Assembly: GCA_020425125.1 (NCBI GenBank) | Contig: JAGQRV010000065.1 | Span: 18,527-82,526, forward strand | DNA length: 64,000 nt | DNA from: Paracoccaceae bacterium | Lineage (GTDB): Bacteria; Pseudomonadota; Alphaproteobacteria; Rhodobacterales; Rhodobacteraceae | Reading direction: 5' to 3' | In this document: positions 32,419-41,132 of the stretch, one piece after another | Layout of the letters: every line of letters starts with the position of its first letter | How positions within the stretch are numbered: position 1 is the stretch's first letter | Notes under the pieces: generated by a model | Told to the model about the DNA's origin: nothing | What the model saw: the letters and a program-made list of their open reading frames with translations, nothing else | Database searches by the model: none | Position numbers and translations under genes: made by a program

Positions 32419-33572
32419 CCCGGATCGCCGCCGACTGGATCGCCGCCCCCCCGACACGGGCGGTCACCGACGCGATGGCCGCCGCCGGACACGAAATCTA
32501 CTTCGTCGGCGGTTGTGTCCGGAATGCTCTTCTCGGCCAGCCGGTCAGCGATATCGACCTTGCCACGAACGCCGCGCCGAAGGAGACGCTCGCCGCGGCA
32601 CAGGCGGCAGGGCTGCGCGCGGTTCCGACCGGAATCGATCACGGGACGGTCACCCTGGTCGCCGACGGTCATCCCTTTGAAGTGACGACCTTTCGCCGCG
32701 ACGTGGAGACCGATGGGCGCCGCGCCGTTGTGGTCTTTTCTGAGCGGCTCGAAGACGATGCCGCCCGGCGAGATTTCACCATGAATGCGCTTTACGCGAC
32801 CCCGGACGGGACGGTGATCGACCCGGTGGGCGGACTCGCGGACCTCGCGGCGGGCCGTCTGCGTTTCATCGGCGACGCCGATGGCCGCATCGCCGAGGAT
32901 TATCTGCGGATCCTGCGGTTCTTCCGTTTCCACGCCTGGTATGCCGACCCGGCGAACGGCATGGACGGCGAGGCTCTGGCCGCCTGTGCCCGCGGAGCGG
33001 ACGGCCTTGGCCGGCTTTCCGCCGAGCGTGTCGGCCATGAGATGCGCAAGCTCCTTGCCGCACCCGACCCGGCTCCGTCGGTGGCGGCAATGGCGAGAAC
33101 CGGCATCCTGGCGCGGGTCCTGCCCGGGGCCGATCCGGCGATGCTTGCCCCGCTGGTGGATCTGGAGGACCGTTTCGACGTCGCGGCAGACCCGATCCGG
33201 CGCCTCGCGGCGCTTGGCGGCGAGGATCCGGCCGCCAGATTGCGGCTGAGCCGCGCCGAGGCGCGGCGTCTGTCGCAGCTTCGTGCGGCGCTCGGCAGTG
33301 ACGAAACACCGGCCGCGCTCGGCTATCGCTATGGCCCGGACACGGCCATGGACATCGCACTGCTCCGCGCCGCGTTGTCCGGTCAGCCGCTTGCGGCGGA
33401 CACCACCGCGGAGATTTCCCGCGGTGCCAGGTCGCCCTGTCCGGTCGGTGCCGTAGATCTGATGCCGGGACTTGCCGGCGCGGCGCTTGGCGACGCGCTC
33501 GCCCGGATCGAGGGACGCTGGATCCGCTCGGATTTCCGTGCCAGCCGCGACGAGCTTCTCCACAAGCTCTGA
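32415..33572 (+). CDS. cca: CCA tRNA nucleotidyltransferase / poly(A) polymerase family
   Basis: A 385-residue class II nucleotidyltransferase. The N-terminal head has YFVGGCVRNALLGQPVSDIDLATNA with the catalytic DID, then VTTFRRD, and RRDFTMNALYATPDG for nucleotide specificity; the RNA-binding helical domain follows (DYLRILRFFRFHA). It would maintain the tRNA 3' CCA end. GTG start at 32415 overlaps the NUDIX stop. The Hsp33-NUDIX-CCA order is common in Rhodobacteraceae. Confidence 0.92.
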   Translation: MTRIAADWIAAPPTRAVTDAMAAAGHEIYFVGGCVRNALLGQPVSDIDLATNAAPKETLAAAQAAGLRAVPTGIDHGTVTLVADGHPFEVTTFRRDVETDGRRAVVVFSERLEDDAARRDFTMNALYATPDGTVIDPVGGLADLAAGRLRFIGDADGRIAEDYLRILRFFRFHAWYADPANGMDGEALAACARGADGLGRLSAERVGHEMRKLLAAPDPAPSVAAMARTGILARVLPGADPAMLAPLVDLEDRFDVAADPIRRLAALGGEDPAARLRLSRAEARRLSQLRAALGSDETPAALGYRYGPDTAMDIALLRAALSGQPLAADTTAEISRGARSPCPVGAVDLMPGLAGAALGDALARIEGRWIRSDFRASRDELLHKL

Positions 33573-33658
33573 CCCCGGACGGTTTGCAGCCGGGAGATTT
33601 CGCATTAGGTGTGAGGCGCCCCGCCGCACGTGGCGGTTCCGATGCTTCCGATTGACCG

Positions 33659-35512
33659 ATGTTCCGCTTCTTCGAGACCCTGATCGACCCCTATGTCGCC
33701 TATCCGCCAACCGACGCCCCGCCGCGCCGGCTGTGGCCGTTCGTGCGCGCCTATTCGCGGCCGTTCCGGGCGCTCTTCGCGGTCGCAGCGCTGCTGTCGG
33801 TTGCGGTCGCCGTGGTGGAGATCGGGCTCCTGTACTACATGGGGCGGGTCGTCGACCTGCTGACCGAGTCGACGCCGGCGACGCTCTGGCCGCAGCACGC
33901 GGCGGAACTGATCGGGATCATCCTGTTCGTTCTGGTTCTGAGGCCGGCGCTTCAGGGGCTCCACACACTCGTCCTGAACAACGCAATCCTGCCGAATTAC
34001 GGGACGCTCTTCCGCTGGCGCGCGCACCGGCACGTGCTGCGCCAGTCGGTAGGCTGGTTCGAGAACGATTTTGCCGGGCGGATCGCCAACCGGATCATGC
34101 AGGGCCCGCCCGCCGCGGGCGACGCGGTTTTCCAGGTCTTCGACGCCCTCAGCTATGCGGTCGCCTATGTGGTTGGTGCGGCCGTGCTGCTGGCCGATGC
34201 GGATCCGCGCCTGGCCGTGCCGCTTCTGATCTGGGTCGGGCTCTACATTCTTCTGCTGCGCTGGTCGATGAAACGGGTCGGCCCGGCCTCGAAAGCCTCC
34301 AGCGACGCGCGGTCCGCCACAACCGGCCTCGTCGTCGACACGTATTCCAACATCTCTTCGGTCAAGCTCTTCTCGCATCACGACCGGGAGGTCGCCCATG
34401 CCTGGGACCAGATCGAACGCACGCGTCAGACCTTCGCCCGCGAAATGCGCATCTTCACCATCTTCGACATGGTGCTGACGGTCCTGAACGGAGCCTTGAT
34501 CGCCGGCGTGGTCGGCTGGGCCGTGGTGCTGTGGATTCAGGGCACGGCCAGCGTTGGTGTTGTCGCCGCGGCGACCGCGCTGACGCTCAGGCTGAATGCG
34601 ATGACCGGATGGCTGATGTGGGCGACGACCAATTTCTTCCAGTCGCTCGGAATCGTCGCCGAATCGATGGAAACGATCTCCCAGCCGATTGCGCTGCTCG
34701 ACGCGGCCGATGCACGGCCTCTCGAACTCACTCGGGGCGAAATCCGCGCGGTGGGGCTGGGTCACCATTACGGGCGCGGAACGGGCGGGCTGCAGGACGT
34801 CAGCTTCACGGTCCGGCCCGGCGAAAAGATCGGTCTCGTCGGCCGCTCGGGTGCCGGAAAGTCCACCCTTGTGAAGCTTCTCCTGCGCTTCTACGACGCC
34901 GAGCAGGGACGGATTGAGATCGACGGACAGGACATCGCGAAGGTGACGCAGGACAGCCTGCGCGCCCGCATCGGCATGGTCAGCCAGGACACGGCGCTGC
35001 TGCACCGCTCGGTCCGGGACAACATCCTGTACGGTCGACCCGGTGCCTCGGAGGACGAGATGATCGCCGCCGCCCGACAGGCCGAAGCGCATGACTTCAT
35101 CCTGACGCTCAGGGACTCGGACGGACGCGCGGGCTACGAGGCGCATGTGGGCGAGAGGGGCGTGAAGCTCTCCGGCGGGCAACGGCAGCGGATCGCCCTG
35201 GCCCGCGTTATCCTCAAGGATGCGCCGATCCTGGCGCTCGACGAAGCCACCAGCGCCCTCGACAGCGATGTGGAGGCGGCGATCCTCGACACGCTCTATC
35301 CGATGATGGAGGGCAAGACCGTCATCGCCATCGCCCACCGCCTGTCGACGATCGCCCGCATGGATCGCATCCTGGTACTCGACAACGGCCGCATCGTCGA
35401 GGAGGGAAGCCATGCCGACCTCCTGGCGTCGGGCGGGCTCTATGCCGGGTTCTGGGCGCGGCAGTCGGGCGGCTTCATCGGAACGGAACCGGAGGTCGAA
35501 GCAGCAGAATGA
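33659..35512 (+). CDS. ABC transporter, fused permease-ATPase (exporter type), subunit 1
   Basis: A 617-residue exporter half. An N-terminal six-helix ABC transmembrane domain (about 50-330) is followed by an ATPase with GRSGAGKST, Q-loop MVSQDTALLH, signature LSGGQRQRI, Walker B ILALDEATSALD and H-loop IAIAHRLST. All catalytic residues are consensus. Its last codons overlap the start of a second, similar half-transporter (ATGA), so the two probably form a heterodimer. The cargo is unknown; lipid, drug or peptide export are all possible. Confidence 0.92.
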   Translation: MFRFFETLIDPYVAYPPTDAPPRRLWPFVRAYSRPFRALFAVAALLSVAVAVVEIGLLYYMGRVVDLLTESTPATLWPQHAAELIGIILFVLVLRPALQGLHTLVLNNAILPNYGTLFRWRAHRHVLRQSVGWFENDFAGRIANRIMQGPPAAGDAVFQVFDALSYAVAYVVGAAVLLADADPRLAVPLLIWVGLYILLLRWSMKRVGPASKASSDARSATTGLVVDTYSNISSVKLFSHHDREVAHAWDQIERTRQTFAREMRIFTIFDMVLTVLNGALIAGVVGWAVVLWIQGTASVGVVAAATALTLRLNAMTGWLMWATTNFFQSLGIVAESMETISQPIALLDAADARPLELTRGEIRAVGLGHHYGRGTGGLQDVSFTVRPGEKIGLVGRSGAGKSTLVKLLLRFYDAEQGRIEIDGQDIAKVTQDSLRARIGMVSQDTALLHRSVRDNILYGRPGASEDEMIAAARQAEAHDFILTLRDSDGRAGYEAHVGERGVKLSGGQRQRIALARVILKDAPILALDEATSALDSDVEAAILDTLYPMMEGKTVIAIAHRLSTIARMDRILVLDNGRIVEEGSHADLLASGGLYAGFWARQSGGFIGTEPEVEAAE

Positions 35513-37368
35513 CCCTGACGGATCTGGCGGAACGCAGCGGTCTGGCGCGGCTCGGCACATTGGTGGACCCGTTTGCGCGCAGCGACAGCCCGCCGCCGCA
35601 GAAGCTCTGGCCGTTCATCGCCTGGTGCATGAAGGGGGCCTATCCGCTGCTCGTGCTTGCCGGGGTGATCGCCGTTGCGGCCGGGACGCTGGAAGTCGTG
35701 GTGGCGATCCTTCTGGGCGAGGTCATCGATCTGGCGCTGGCCTCGACGCAGGAGCGGCTCTTTGCCGATCACGCCTGGTACTTCGCGGCGATCCTCTTTC
35801 TCGTGGTGATCCTGCGGCCCGTCGTGCTCGGCGCCTCGTCGGCAATGCAGACGGTCGTGATCGGACCCAATGTCGCGACGCTGGCGCTGACCCGGCTGCA
35901 CCGCTGGACGCTGGGGCAGGCGATCACCTTCTTCGACAACGACTTCGCCGGCCGGATCGCCCAGAAAGAGATGCAGTGCAGCCGGGCCGTAATGGACGTG
36001 ACCGTCGAGGGTCTGAATACCATCGTCTTCGCCCTCGCCTCGATGGTGGCATCGGCCGCCATGCTGGTGACCATCGATTGGCGGATCGCGGCCCTGCTGG
36101 CGGTGTGGCTTGCCGGCTACCTGCGCTTCATTACCTGGTGGCTGCCGAAGGTACGCAAGCGGGCTGCGGCACGCGCCGGGGCGCGGGCCGCGGCTTCGGG
36201 CCTCGTCGTCGACACGATTTCGAATATGCGGACGGTGAAACTCTTCGCCAACGATCCGCTCGAGGACGAGATGGCGCTTGCCTCCATGGGGCGCTACCGC
36301 AACCGATCGCTCGAATTCGGCTATGTCTCCACCTTCTTCCGGCTCTCGCTGATGGCCGTGGCGGGACTGGTCCCGGCGCTTCTGGTCGGTGCGGTGCTCT
36401 GGTACTGGACGAAGGGCCTGGCCAGTCCTGGCGACATTGCCGCGGTCGGTGCGGTGTCGATCCGGATCTCCCAGATGACCGGATGGGTCAGCTTCACGCT
36501 CATGTCGATCTACGCCAATCTCGGCGAAGTCGAAGACGGCATGCGCACATTGAGCCCCGCCCACACGCTGACCGATGCCCCGGACGCGGTGGACCTGGAG
36601 CCCGGTGCCGCCACGGTGCGGTTCGATCATGTCAGCTTCGCCTATGGCCGCGAGGTGGGCGGGGTCGAGGCGATTGATCTGGACATCGCGGCGGGCGAGA
36701 AGCTGGGCATCGTCGGCGCGTCGGGGGCCGGCAAGTCGACCCTCGTGAGCCTCCTGCTCAGACTTCACGACGTGGAAGCGGGCCGGGTTCTGGTGGGCGG
36801 CCGCGATGTCCGGTCGGTCACGCAGAACAGCCTCAGGCGCCAGATTGCCATGGTCACGCAGGAAACCGCGATGTTCAACCGCTCCGCGCGGGACAACATC
36901 CTTTACGGCCGGCCCGAAGCCAGCGGCGCCGATCTCGTGGAGGCCGCCCGCCGGGCCGAGGCGCATGACTTCATCGTCGGACTGCACGACCATTCCGGCC
37001 GCAGCGGCTACGACGCCCATCTGGGCGAGCGGGGCGTGAAGCTGTCGGGCGGGCAGCGGCAGCGCATCGCCCTGGCGCGAGCGATCCTCAAGGATGCACC
37101 GATCCTCATCCTCGACGAGGCCACAAGCGCGCTCGACAGCGAGGTGGAGGCCGCGATTCAGTCCGCGCTGGAACGGGTGATGGACGGCAAGACGGTGCTG
37201 GCCATCGCCCACCGACTTTCGACACTTCGGCAGATGGACCGGATCATCGTGATGGATGAAGGCCGGATCGTTGAGCAGGGCACGCACGAGACCCTGCTGG
37301 CGCGCGGCGGCGTCTATGCCCGCTACTGGCATCGCCAGTCAGGAGGCTTCATCGCTGCCGCCGAGTAG
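35509..37368 (+). CDS. ABC transporter, fused permease-ATPase (exporter type), subunit 2
   Basis: A 619-residue half-transporter paralogous to its upstream neighbour, with the same order: six membrane helices, then GASGAGKST, MVTQETAMFN, LSGGQRQRI, ILILDEATSALD and LAIAHRLST. Unlike many heterodimeric exporters, neither subunit shows a degenerate catalytic site. It is translationally coupled to the first subunit by an ATGA overlap. Confidence 0.92.
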   Translation: MTLTDLAERSGLARLGTLVDPFARSDSPPPQKLWPFIAWCMKGAYPLLVLAGVIAVAAGTLEVVVAILLGEVIDLALASTQERLFADHAWYFAAILFLVVILRPVVLGASSAMQTVVIGPNVATLALTRLHRWTLGQAITFFDNDFAGRIAQKEMQCSRAVMDVTVEGLNTIVFALASMVASAAMLVTIDWRIAALLAVWLAGYLRFITWWLPKVRKRAAARAGARAAASGLVVDTISNMRTVKLFANDPLEDEMALASMGRYRNRSLEFGYVSTFFRLSLMAVAGLVPALLVGAVLWYWTKGLASPGDIAAVGAVSIRISQMTGWVSFTLMSIYANLGEVEDGMRTLSPAHTLTDAPDAVDLEPGAATVRFDHVSFAYGREVGGVEAIDLDIAAGEKLGIVGASGAGKSTLVSLLLRLHDVEAGRVLVGGRDVRSVTQNSLRRQIAMVTQETAMFNRSARDNILYGRPEASGADLVEAARRAEAHDFIVGLHDHSGRSGYDAHLGERGVKLSGGQRQRIALARAILKDAPILILDEATSALDSEVEAAIQSALERVMDGKTVLAIAHRLSTLRQMDRIIVMDEGRIVEQGTHETLLARGGVYARYWHRQSGGFIAAAE

Positions 37369-37404
37369 GCTTTCCGCGGTTCGGTGCGGGCGATAAGCGG
37401 GGCC

Positions 37405-38622
37405 ATGCAGGAAGTGACCATCAAACGTCTCGGCCATCAGGGCGACGGAATTGCGCCGGGCCCCGTCTTCGTGCCACGAACGCTTCCCGGCGAGATCGTC
37501 CGGGGAGAGATTGGCGCCGGCCGCATGGCGGCGCCGAAGATCGTCGCAGCCTCGCCCGACCGCGTCGCGTCGCCCTGTCCGCATTACGGCGCCTGCGGCG
37601 GCTGCGCGCTGCTTCACGCGCGGGATGCGTTCGTTGCCGCCTGGAAGCAGGAGGTCGTCAGGACCGCGCTGGCTGCGCAGGGGCTGTCCGTGCCGTTCGA
37701 TCCCATCGCGACCTCTCCGCCGGGGTCGCGCCGCCGCGCGGTCCTGTCGGGACGGCGGACCAGGACCGGGGCCGTCGTCGGGTTTCACGGCCGCGCGTCC
37801 GACGCGCTGTGCGAGGTGCCGCACTGCCTGATCCTGACCGACGGCATCCGCACCGTTCTGCCGGTGCTGCGGGACCTCGTGATTGCCGGTGGTTCGCGGA
37901 AGGGCGAGATGGGCTTCGCCGTCATCGATACCGAGAGCGGCGTCGACGTGGCCGCTCATGGCGGCAAGCCCGTTGCCGCCGGGGTCGACGCGGAACTCGC
38001 CCAGATCGTCAGCGGGCGGCCGGTGGCGCGGCTGAGTTGGGACGGCGAAGTTGTGGTTCAGGCCGCTCCGCCCTGGGTCCGCTTCGGGACGGCCCGGGTG
38101 GTTCCGCCGCCCGGGGCATTTCTGCAGGCGACCCGTGAAGGCGAGGCGGCGCTGCTGTCCTCGGTCGGCGCGGTGGTCGGCGGCGCTTCGCGGATTGCCG
38201 ACCTCTTCGCCGGCTGCGGCACCTTTGCCCTGCCGCTTGCCCGCCACGCCGAGATTCTGGCCGTCGAGAATGAGGCATCGATGCTCGCCGCGCTTGCCGC
38301 CGGCTGGCGCGTCGCACAGGGCCTCAAGGCCGTTGCAACTGAGGTACGGGACCTCTTCCGCGTTCCGATCACGGCGGGCGAGTTGAGCCGCTTCGACGCC
38401 GTGGTGATCGACCCACCGCGCGCCGGGGCAGCAGCACAATCCGCCGAGCTTGCGCGTTCCGCCGTGCCGCGGATCGCTGCGGTCTCCTGCAACCCGGTCA
38501 CCTTCGCCCGTGATGCGGCCGTGCTCGTTGCAGGGGGCTACCGGCTAGATAGGGTCCGGGTGGTCGACCAGTTCCGCTGGTCGCCGCATGTGGAACTTGC
38601 GGCGCAATTCACCCGGGACTGA
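37405..38622 (+). CDS. TrmA/RlmD-family RNA (uracil-5-)-methyltransferase
   Basis: A 405-residue SAM-dependent methyltransferase. A TRAM-like N-terminus (MQEVTIKRLGHQGDGIA) is followed by Fe-S ligands C58, C64, C67 (CPHYGACGGC) and a later Cys in CEVPHC; the SAM domain has IADLFAGCGTFALPLA and VVIDPPRAGA, with the catalytic Cys in VSCNPVTFARD. It probably makes a 5-methyluridine in 23S rRNA. ATG 37405 fits the family start better than 37384. Confidence 0.88.
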   Translation: MQEVTIKRLGHQGDGIAPGPVFVPRTLPGEIVRGEIGAGRMAAPKIVAASPDRVASPCPHYGACGGCALLHARDAFVAAWKQEVVRTALAAQGLSVPFDPIATSPPGSRRRAVLSGRRTRTGAVVGFHGRASDALCEVPHCLILTDGIRTVLPVLRDLVIAGGSRKGEMGFAVIDTESGVDVAAHGGKPVAAGVDAELAQIVSGRPVARLSWDGEVVVQAAPPWVRFGTARVVPPPGAFLQATREGEAALLSSVGAVVGGASRIADLFAGCGTFALPLARHAEILAVENEASMLAALAAGWRVAQGLKAVATEVRDLFRVPITAGELSRFDAVVIDPPRAGAAAQSAELARSAVPRIAAVSCNPVTFARDAAVLVAGGYRLDRVRVVDQFRWSPHVELAAQFTRD

Positions 38623-38875
38623 TCCGGATCGCCGGGCTTTCCGGGGCGAAAAGCGCGCCGTCCGGACGTCGCGAATCGCTGCATGCCTGCACCGAAAATG
38701 CGGCGTCCGGGCGGCGTATTTCGGGCGGACCCCGCAGCCGGCAAATGCCCCGGACGTGGGTGATTCCCGGTCTGTGACGAAAAAAGTGCGTTGGAGTAAG
38801 CGGTTGCGTCTTCTCGAATGCGTGATTTGGGGGTAACGTTGCGCCGCAGCGTGTCCCATAAATCGAGCAGTCATA

Positions 38876-39370
38876 ATGCGCGCACTTATACCTCTGGTTC
38901 TCGTCAGCGGCCTGTTTGGTGTTTCGGCCTGCGGTTCTTCGCAGATGCCGGCCTATGACGGGCCTCAAGTCACCCAAATCTACGTATCGAAGGAACGAAG
39001 GAAGCTCTATCTTCTGCACGACAAGGACGTGCTGAAGGAATACCAGATCCATCTCGGCTTCGCGCCGAAAGGCGCGAAACGGCAATCCGGCGACGGTCGC
39101 ACGCCCGAAGGGCTCTACATGATCGACCGGCGCAACGAAAACAGCCGGTATCACCTGTCACTCGGCATTTCCTATCCGAACCGGAAAGATGTCGAGGTTG
39201 CCAGGGCGTTCGGCGTCGATCCCGGCGGCGACATCTTCATTCACGGCGAAGAGAACGGCCGCACCAAGAAGCGCGACTGGACTGCCGGGTGCATCGCCGT
39301 CCGCGACCGCGAGATCGAGGAGATCTATGCGATGGTGCAGGACGGAACGCCGATCTACATCGAGCCCTGA
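38876..39370 (+). CDS. L,D-transpeptidase (YkuD/YafK type), probable lipoprotein
   Basis: A 164-residue YkuD-domain protein. The N-terminus is a lipoprotein-like signal (hydrophobic stretch then VSAC). The catalytic motif HG-x13-GC is visible (FIHGEENGRTKKRDWTAGCI) with the nucleophile Cys near residue 142. The RDWTAGCIAV form is typical of the YafK group, some of which release rather than form Lpp-type crosslinks. Nearby genes encode a second L,D-transpeptidase and a CAP-domain lipoprotein. The 253-nt gap upstream holds no gene I can see. Confidence 0.9.
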   Translation: MRALIPLVLVSGLFGVSACGSSQMPAYDGPQVTQIYVSKERRKLYLLHDKDVLKEYQIHLGFAPKGAKRQSGDGRTPEGLYMIDRRNENSRYHLSLGISYPNRKDVEVARAFGVDPGGDIFIHGEENGRTKKRDWTAGCIAVRDREIEEIYAMVQDGTPIYIEP

Positions 39371-39377
39371 GGCTCGG

Positions 39378-39400
39378 GCCGCGCCCGGAAAGGGCGCGGC
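39378..39400. terminator. Perfect hairpin between convergent LDT and CAP genes
   Basis: GCCGCGCCC (39378-39386), loop GGAAA, GGGCGCGGC (39392-39400) forms a perfect 9-bp stem in the 40-nt gap between convergent genes, with no T-run. Confidence 0.65.
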
Positions 39401-39410
39401 ATATGCCAGA

Positions 39411-39929
39411 TCAGAAATCGGTGGCGTAGCCCACGCCGGTGCCGCGGCCCAGTGTGACCACCCACCAGATCAGGCCGCTGCGGTCCTGCTGCCAAGCGAA
39501 CCCCATCTCGGTGGCGTCCGGGCTGACCAGTTCGGCCTCCCAGACCGGATCCTCGACCCAGGCGGTGAGGGTTTCCAGCTCGGTCTCGTAGGATTGCGAA
39601 TAGATCTCGCCCACAAGCTCGCCGCCATAGCCCTCCCGACGGATCCGGTCGTAGGGAGACGACCCGTCCGAGCCGAACGGCCAGGCCCGGTTCTGGCGCG
39701 AGATGTCCCGGGCCTGAACCTGCGCCGCGGCGGTCAGCTGTGGGTTCAGGGTCAGCGGAGCCGCGCCGGACCGTGCCCGCACGGCATTCACGGAATCGAG
39801 CATCCGGTCCTGGATCTCGACGGTGTCATTGGGGCGGATATGATAGATGCCGCTTTTTACGGCCGGGCCTGTCGCGCAGGCTCCCAGCATCAGACACGCG
39901 GCGGCGGTCAGGCACAACTTGCGAAGCAT
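39411..39929 (-). CDS. CAP/SCP-domain lipoprotein
   Basis: A 172-residue secreted protein with a lipobox signal (LTAAACLMLGAC, Cys18) and a CAP/SCP domain: LDSVNAVRARSGAAPLTLN, then a region aligned to the CAP core, ending WWVVTLGRG. Bacterial members are found in the periplasm and some affect cell-wall or spore structures; the activity here is unknown. It sits between two L,D-transpeptidase genes. Confidence 0.82.
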   Translation of the reverse strand: MLRKLCLTAAACLMLGACATGPAVKSGIYHIRPNDTVEIQDRMLDSVNAVRARSGAAPLTLNPQLTAAAQVQARDISRQNRAWPFGSDGSSPYDRIRREGYGGELVGEIYSQSYETELETLTAWVEDPVWEAELVSPDATEMGFAWQQDRSGLIWWVVTLGRGTGVGYATDF

Positions 39930-40014
39930 TTCTGCCCTTTCATGACTCTTGGGTCCGCATATAGCGGGAATGTGACAGGTTCAAACGCGTCGCTAACGAA
40001 GTCCTTGGATTGAT

Positions 40015-40043
40015 TTGCCACTGCGGCATGTGCGCCATATATC
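40015..40043 (+). promoter_or_regulatory. Promoter of the Tat-exported L,D-transpeptidase gene
   Basis: TTGCCA (40015-40020), 17 nt, TATATC (40038-40043), about 36 nt before the ATG at 40079. Both boxes are good matches to the sigma-70 consensus. Confidence 0.5.
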
Positions 40044-40078
40044 CGCCCGCAGAGATCCGTCACGAAGGGGGTCAATCC

Positions 40079-40663
40079 ATGGCAAAGTCGAATACAGGCT
40101 TCAATCGGCGGCACTTTCTTGCGGGCAGTGCGATGGCACTGGGTGCGCTTTCCGGACTGCCTGCCTGGGCCCAGGTGGCCGAAGAACCCGAAGAGCAGGT
40201 CAAACGCAACATCGCGGGCTTCCGGGCCCACCACTGGCAGCCCTATTTCGACAACCTGACGAACGGGGCCATCCTGGTGGATACCAAGGCCCGCACGCTC
40301 CATTTCTGGTCCGAAGATGAAACCATCTTCCGCATCTATCCGACCAGCGTGCCGGCATCGGAGGAAATGACGCGCCGGGGCCGGACCAGCGTGACGCAAA
40401 AGGTCGTGGGGCCGAGTTGGGCGCCGACGCCGTCGATGAAGGAGCGTAACCCCGACTGGCCCGATTTCATCGGCCCGGGCCCGGACAACCCGCTGGGCAC
40501 CCATGCGCTCTATCTGACCTGGAAGTATTACCGCATCCACGGAACCCACGACACCCGCAAGATCGGGCGTCCGTCGTCGAACGGATGCATCGGCCTCTAC
40601 AACGAGGATATCCAGGAGTTGTTCAGTTACGCGAAGGTCGGCACGCAGGTGCTTCTGATCTGA
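40079..40663 (+). CDS. Tat-exported L,D-transpeptidase
   Basis: A 194-residue YkuD-domain protein. A twin-arginine signal (NRRHFLAG, then a hydrophobic stretch ending LPAWAQ) directs it to the periplasm. The catalytic segment is HGTHDTRKIGRPSSNGCIGL, with the active Cys near residue 170; the residue after Cys-Ile is Gly rather than the usual Arg. It is expected to crosslink peptidoglycan or attach proteins to it. GGGGG lies 8 nt before the ATG. Confidence 0.9.
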   Translation: MAKSNTGFNRRHFLAGSAMALGALSGLPAWAQVAEEPEEQVKRNIAGFRAHHWQPYFDNLTNGAILVDTKARTLHFWSEDETIFRIYPTSVPASEEMTRRGRTSVTQKVVGPSWAPTPSMKERNPDWPDFIGPGPDNPLGTHALYLTWKYYRIHGTHDTRKIGRPSSNGCIGLYNEDIQELFSYAKVGTQVLLI

Positions 40664-40703
40664 GGCGGAATTGCTACACCCGGTGCGTAAAGAGCAAGTT
40701 CTG

Positions 40704-40732
40704 TTGCGCTTTCCAGAATTTCGCGGCTATAG
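40704..40732 (+). promoter_or_regulatory. Candidate promoter of the 60-residue membrane protein gene
   Basis: TTGCGC (40704-40709) and TATAGG (40728-40733, or CTATAG one base earlier) with 17-18 nt spacing, about 75 nt before the ATG at 40809. Confidence 0.35.
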
Positions 40733-40808
40733 GAATCTCACGAGGTACAGTTTTCCGTCGTCCGTGTTCCTCATCAAATTGATCGGGCGGCAACTACTGG
40801 AGGTCAAT

Positions 40809-40991
40809 ATGAAGAAACTCGCACTTGCCGCCGCACTGTCGGTGTACGCGGCTTCGGGCGCCGTCGCCGGTGGCCTGGAAGAGCCGGTCGTCGAGCCGGT
40901 TGTCATCGAGCAGGACACGTCCGGTTCGAACGCTGCCTGGGTCATCCCGGTCATCCTTCTGGTCCTGATTGGCGCCGCCGCGGCGAGCTGA
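40809..40991 (+). CDS. Small secreted/membrane protein of 60 residues
   Basis: A 60-residue protein with a clear signal peptide (MKKLALAAALSVYAASGAVA), a short acidic stretch with repeated EPVV (EEPVVEPVVIEQD) and a C-terminal transmembrane helix (AAWVIPVILLVLIGAAAAS). GGAGG lies 7 nt before the ATG; a longer in-frame start lacks a ribosome site. It has its own promoter-like sequence and a terminator, so it is a monocistronic unit next to hemH. I do not recognise a function. Confidence 0.75.
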   Translation: MKKLALAAALSVYAASGAVAGGLEEPVVEPVVIEQDTSGSNAAWVIPVILLVLIGAAAAS

Positions 40992-41013
40992 TCGTTCCAC
41001 ACAGCAGACTTCA

Positions 41014-41043
41014 ATAGGGCGGCGTACGCCTGCGCTGCCCTAT
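41014..41043. terminator. Terminator behind the small membrane protein
   Basis: ATAGGGCGGCG (41014-41024) pairs with CGCTGCCCTAT (41033-41043) over 11 positions with one mismatch and an 8-nt loop, between convergent genes; a T-rich CTTGCTTTG follows. Confidence 0.6.
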
Positions 41044-41132
41044 CTTGCTTTGACGCCTTCCCTTCCGGATCCTCGATCCCAGGACGGGCATTGAGCCCGT
41101 AAGTCGGGACGCGCAGCCGTCCTCCAAGAACG

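Noticed and set aside
33659-37368. The ABC exporter pair as a toxin or bacteriocin export system
   Set aside because: No peptidase domain, precursor peptide or membrane-fusion protein is encoded nearby; the neighbours are tRNA and rRNA maintenance genes.
38623-38875. A gene or clear promoter in the gap before the first L,D-transpeptidase
   Set aside because: Only short antisense-like frames and a CGTCCGGACG palindrome are seen; no consensus promoter pair or ribosome site is convincing.
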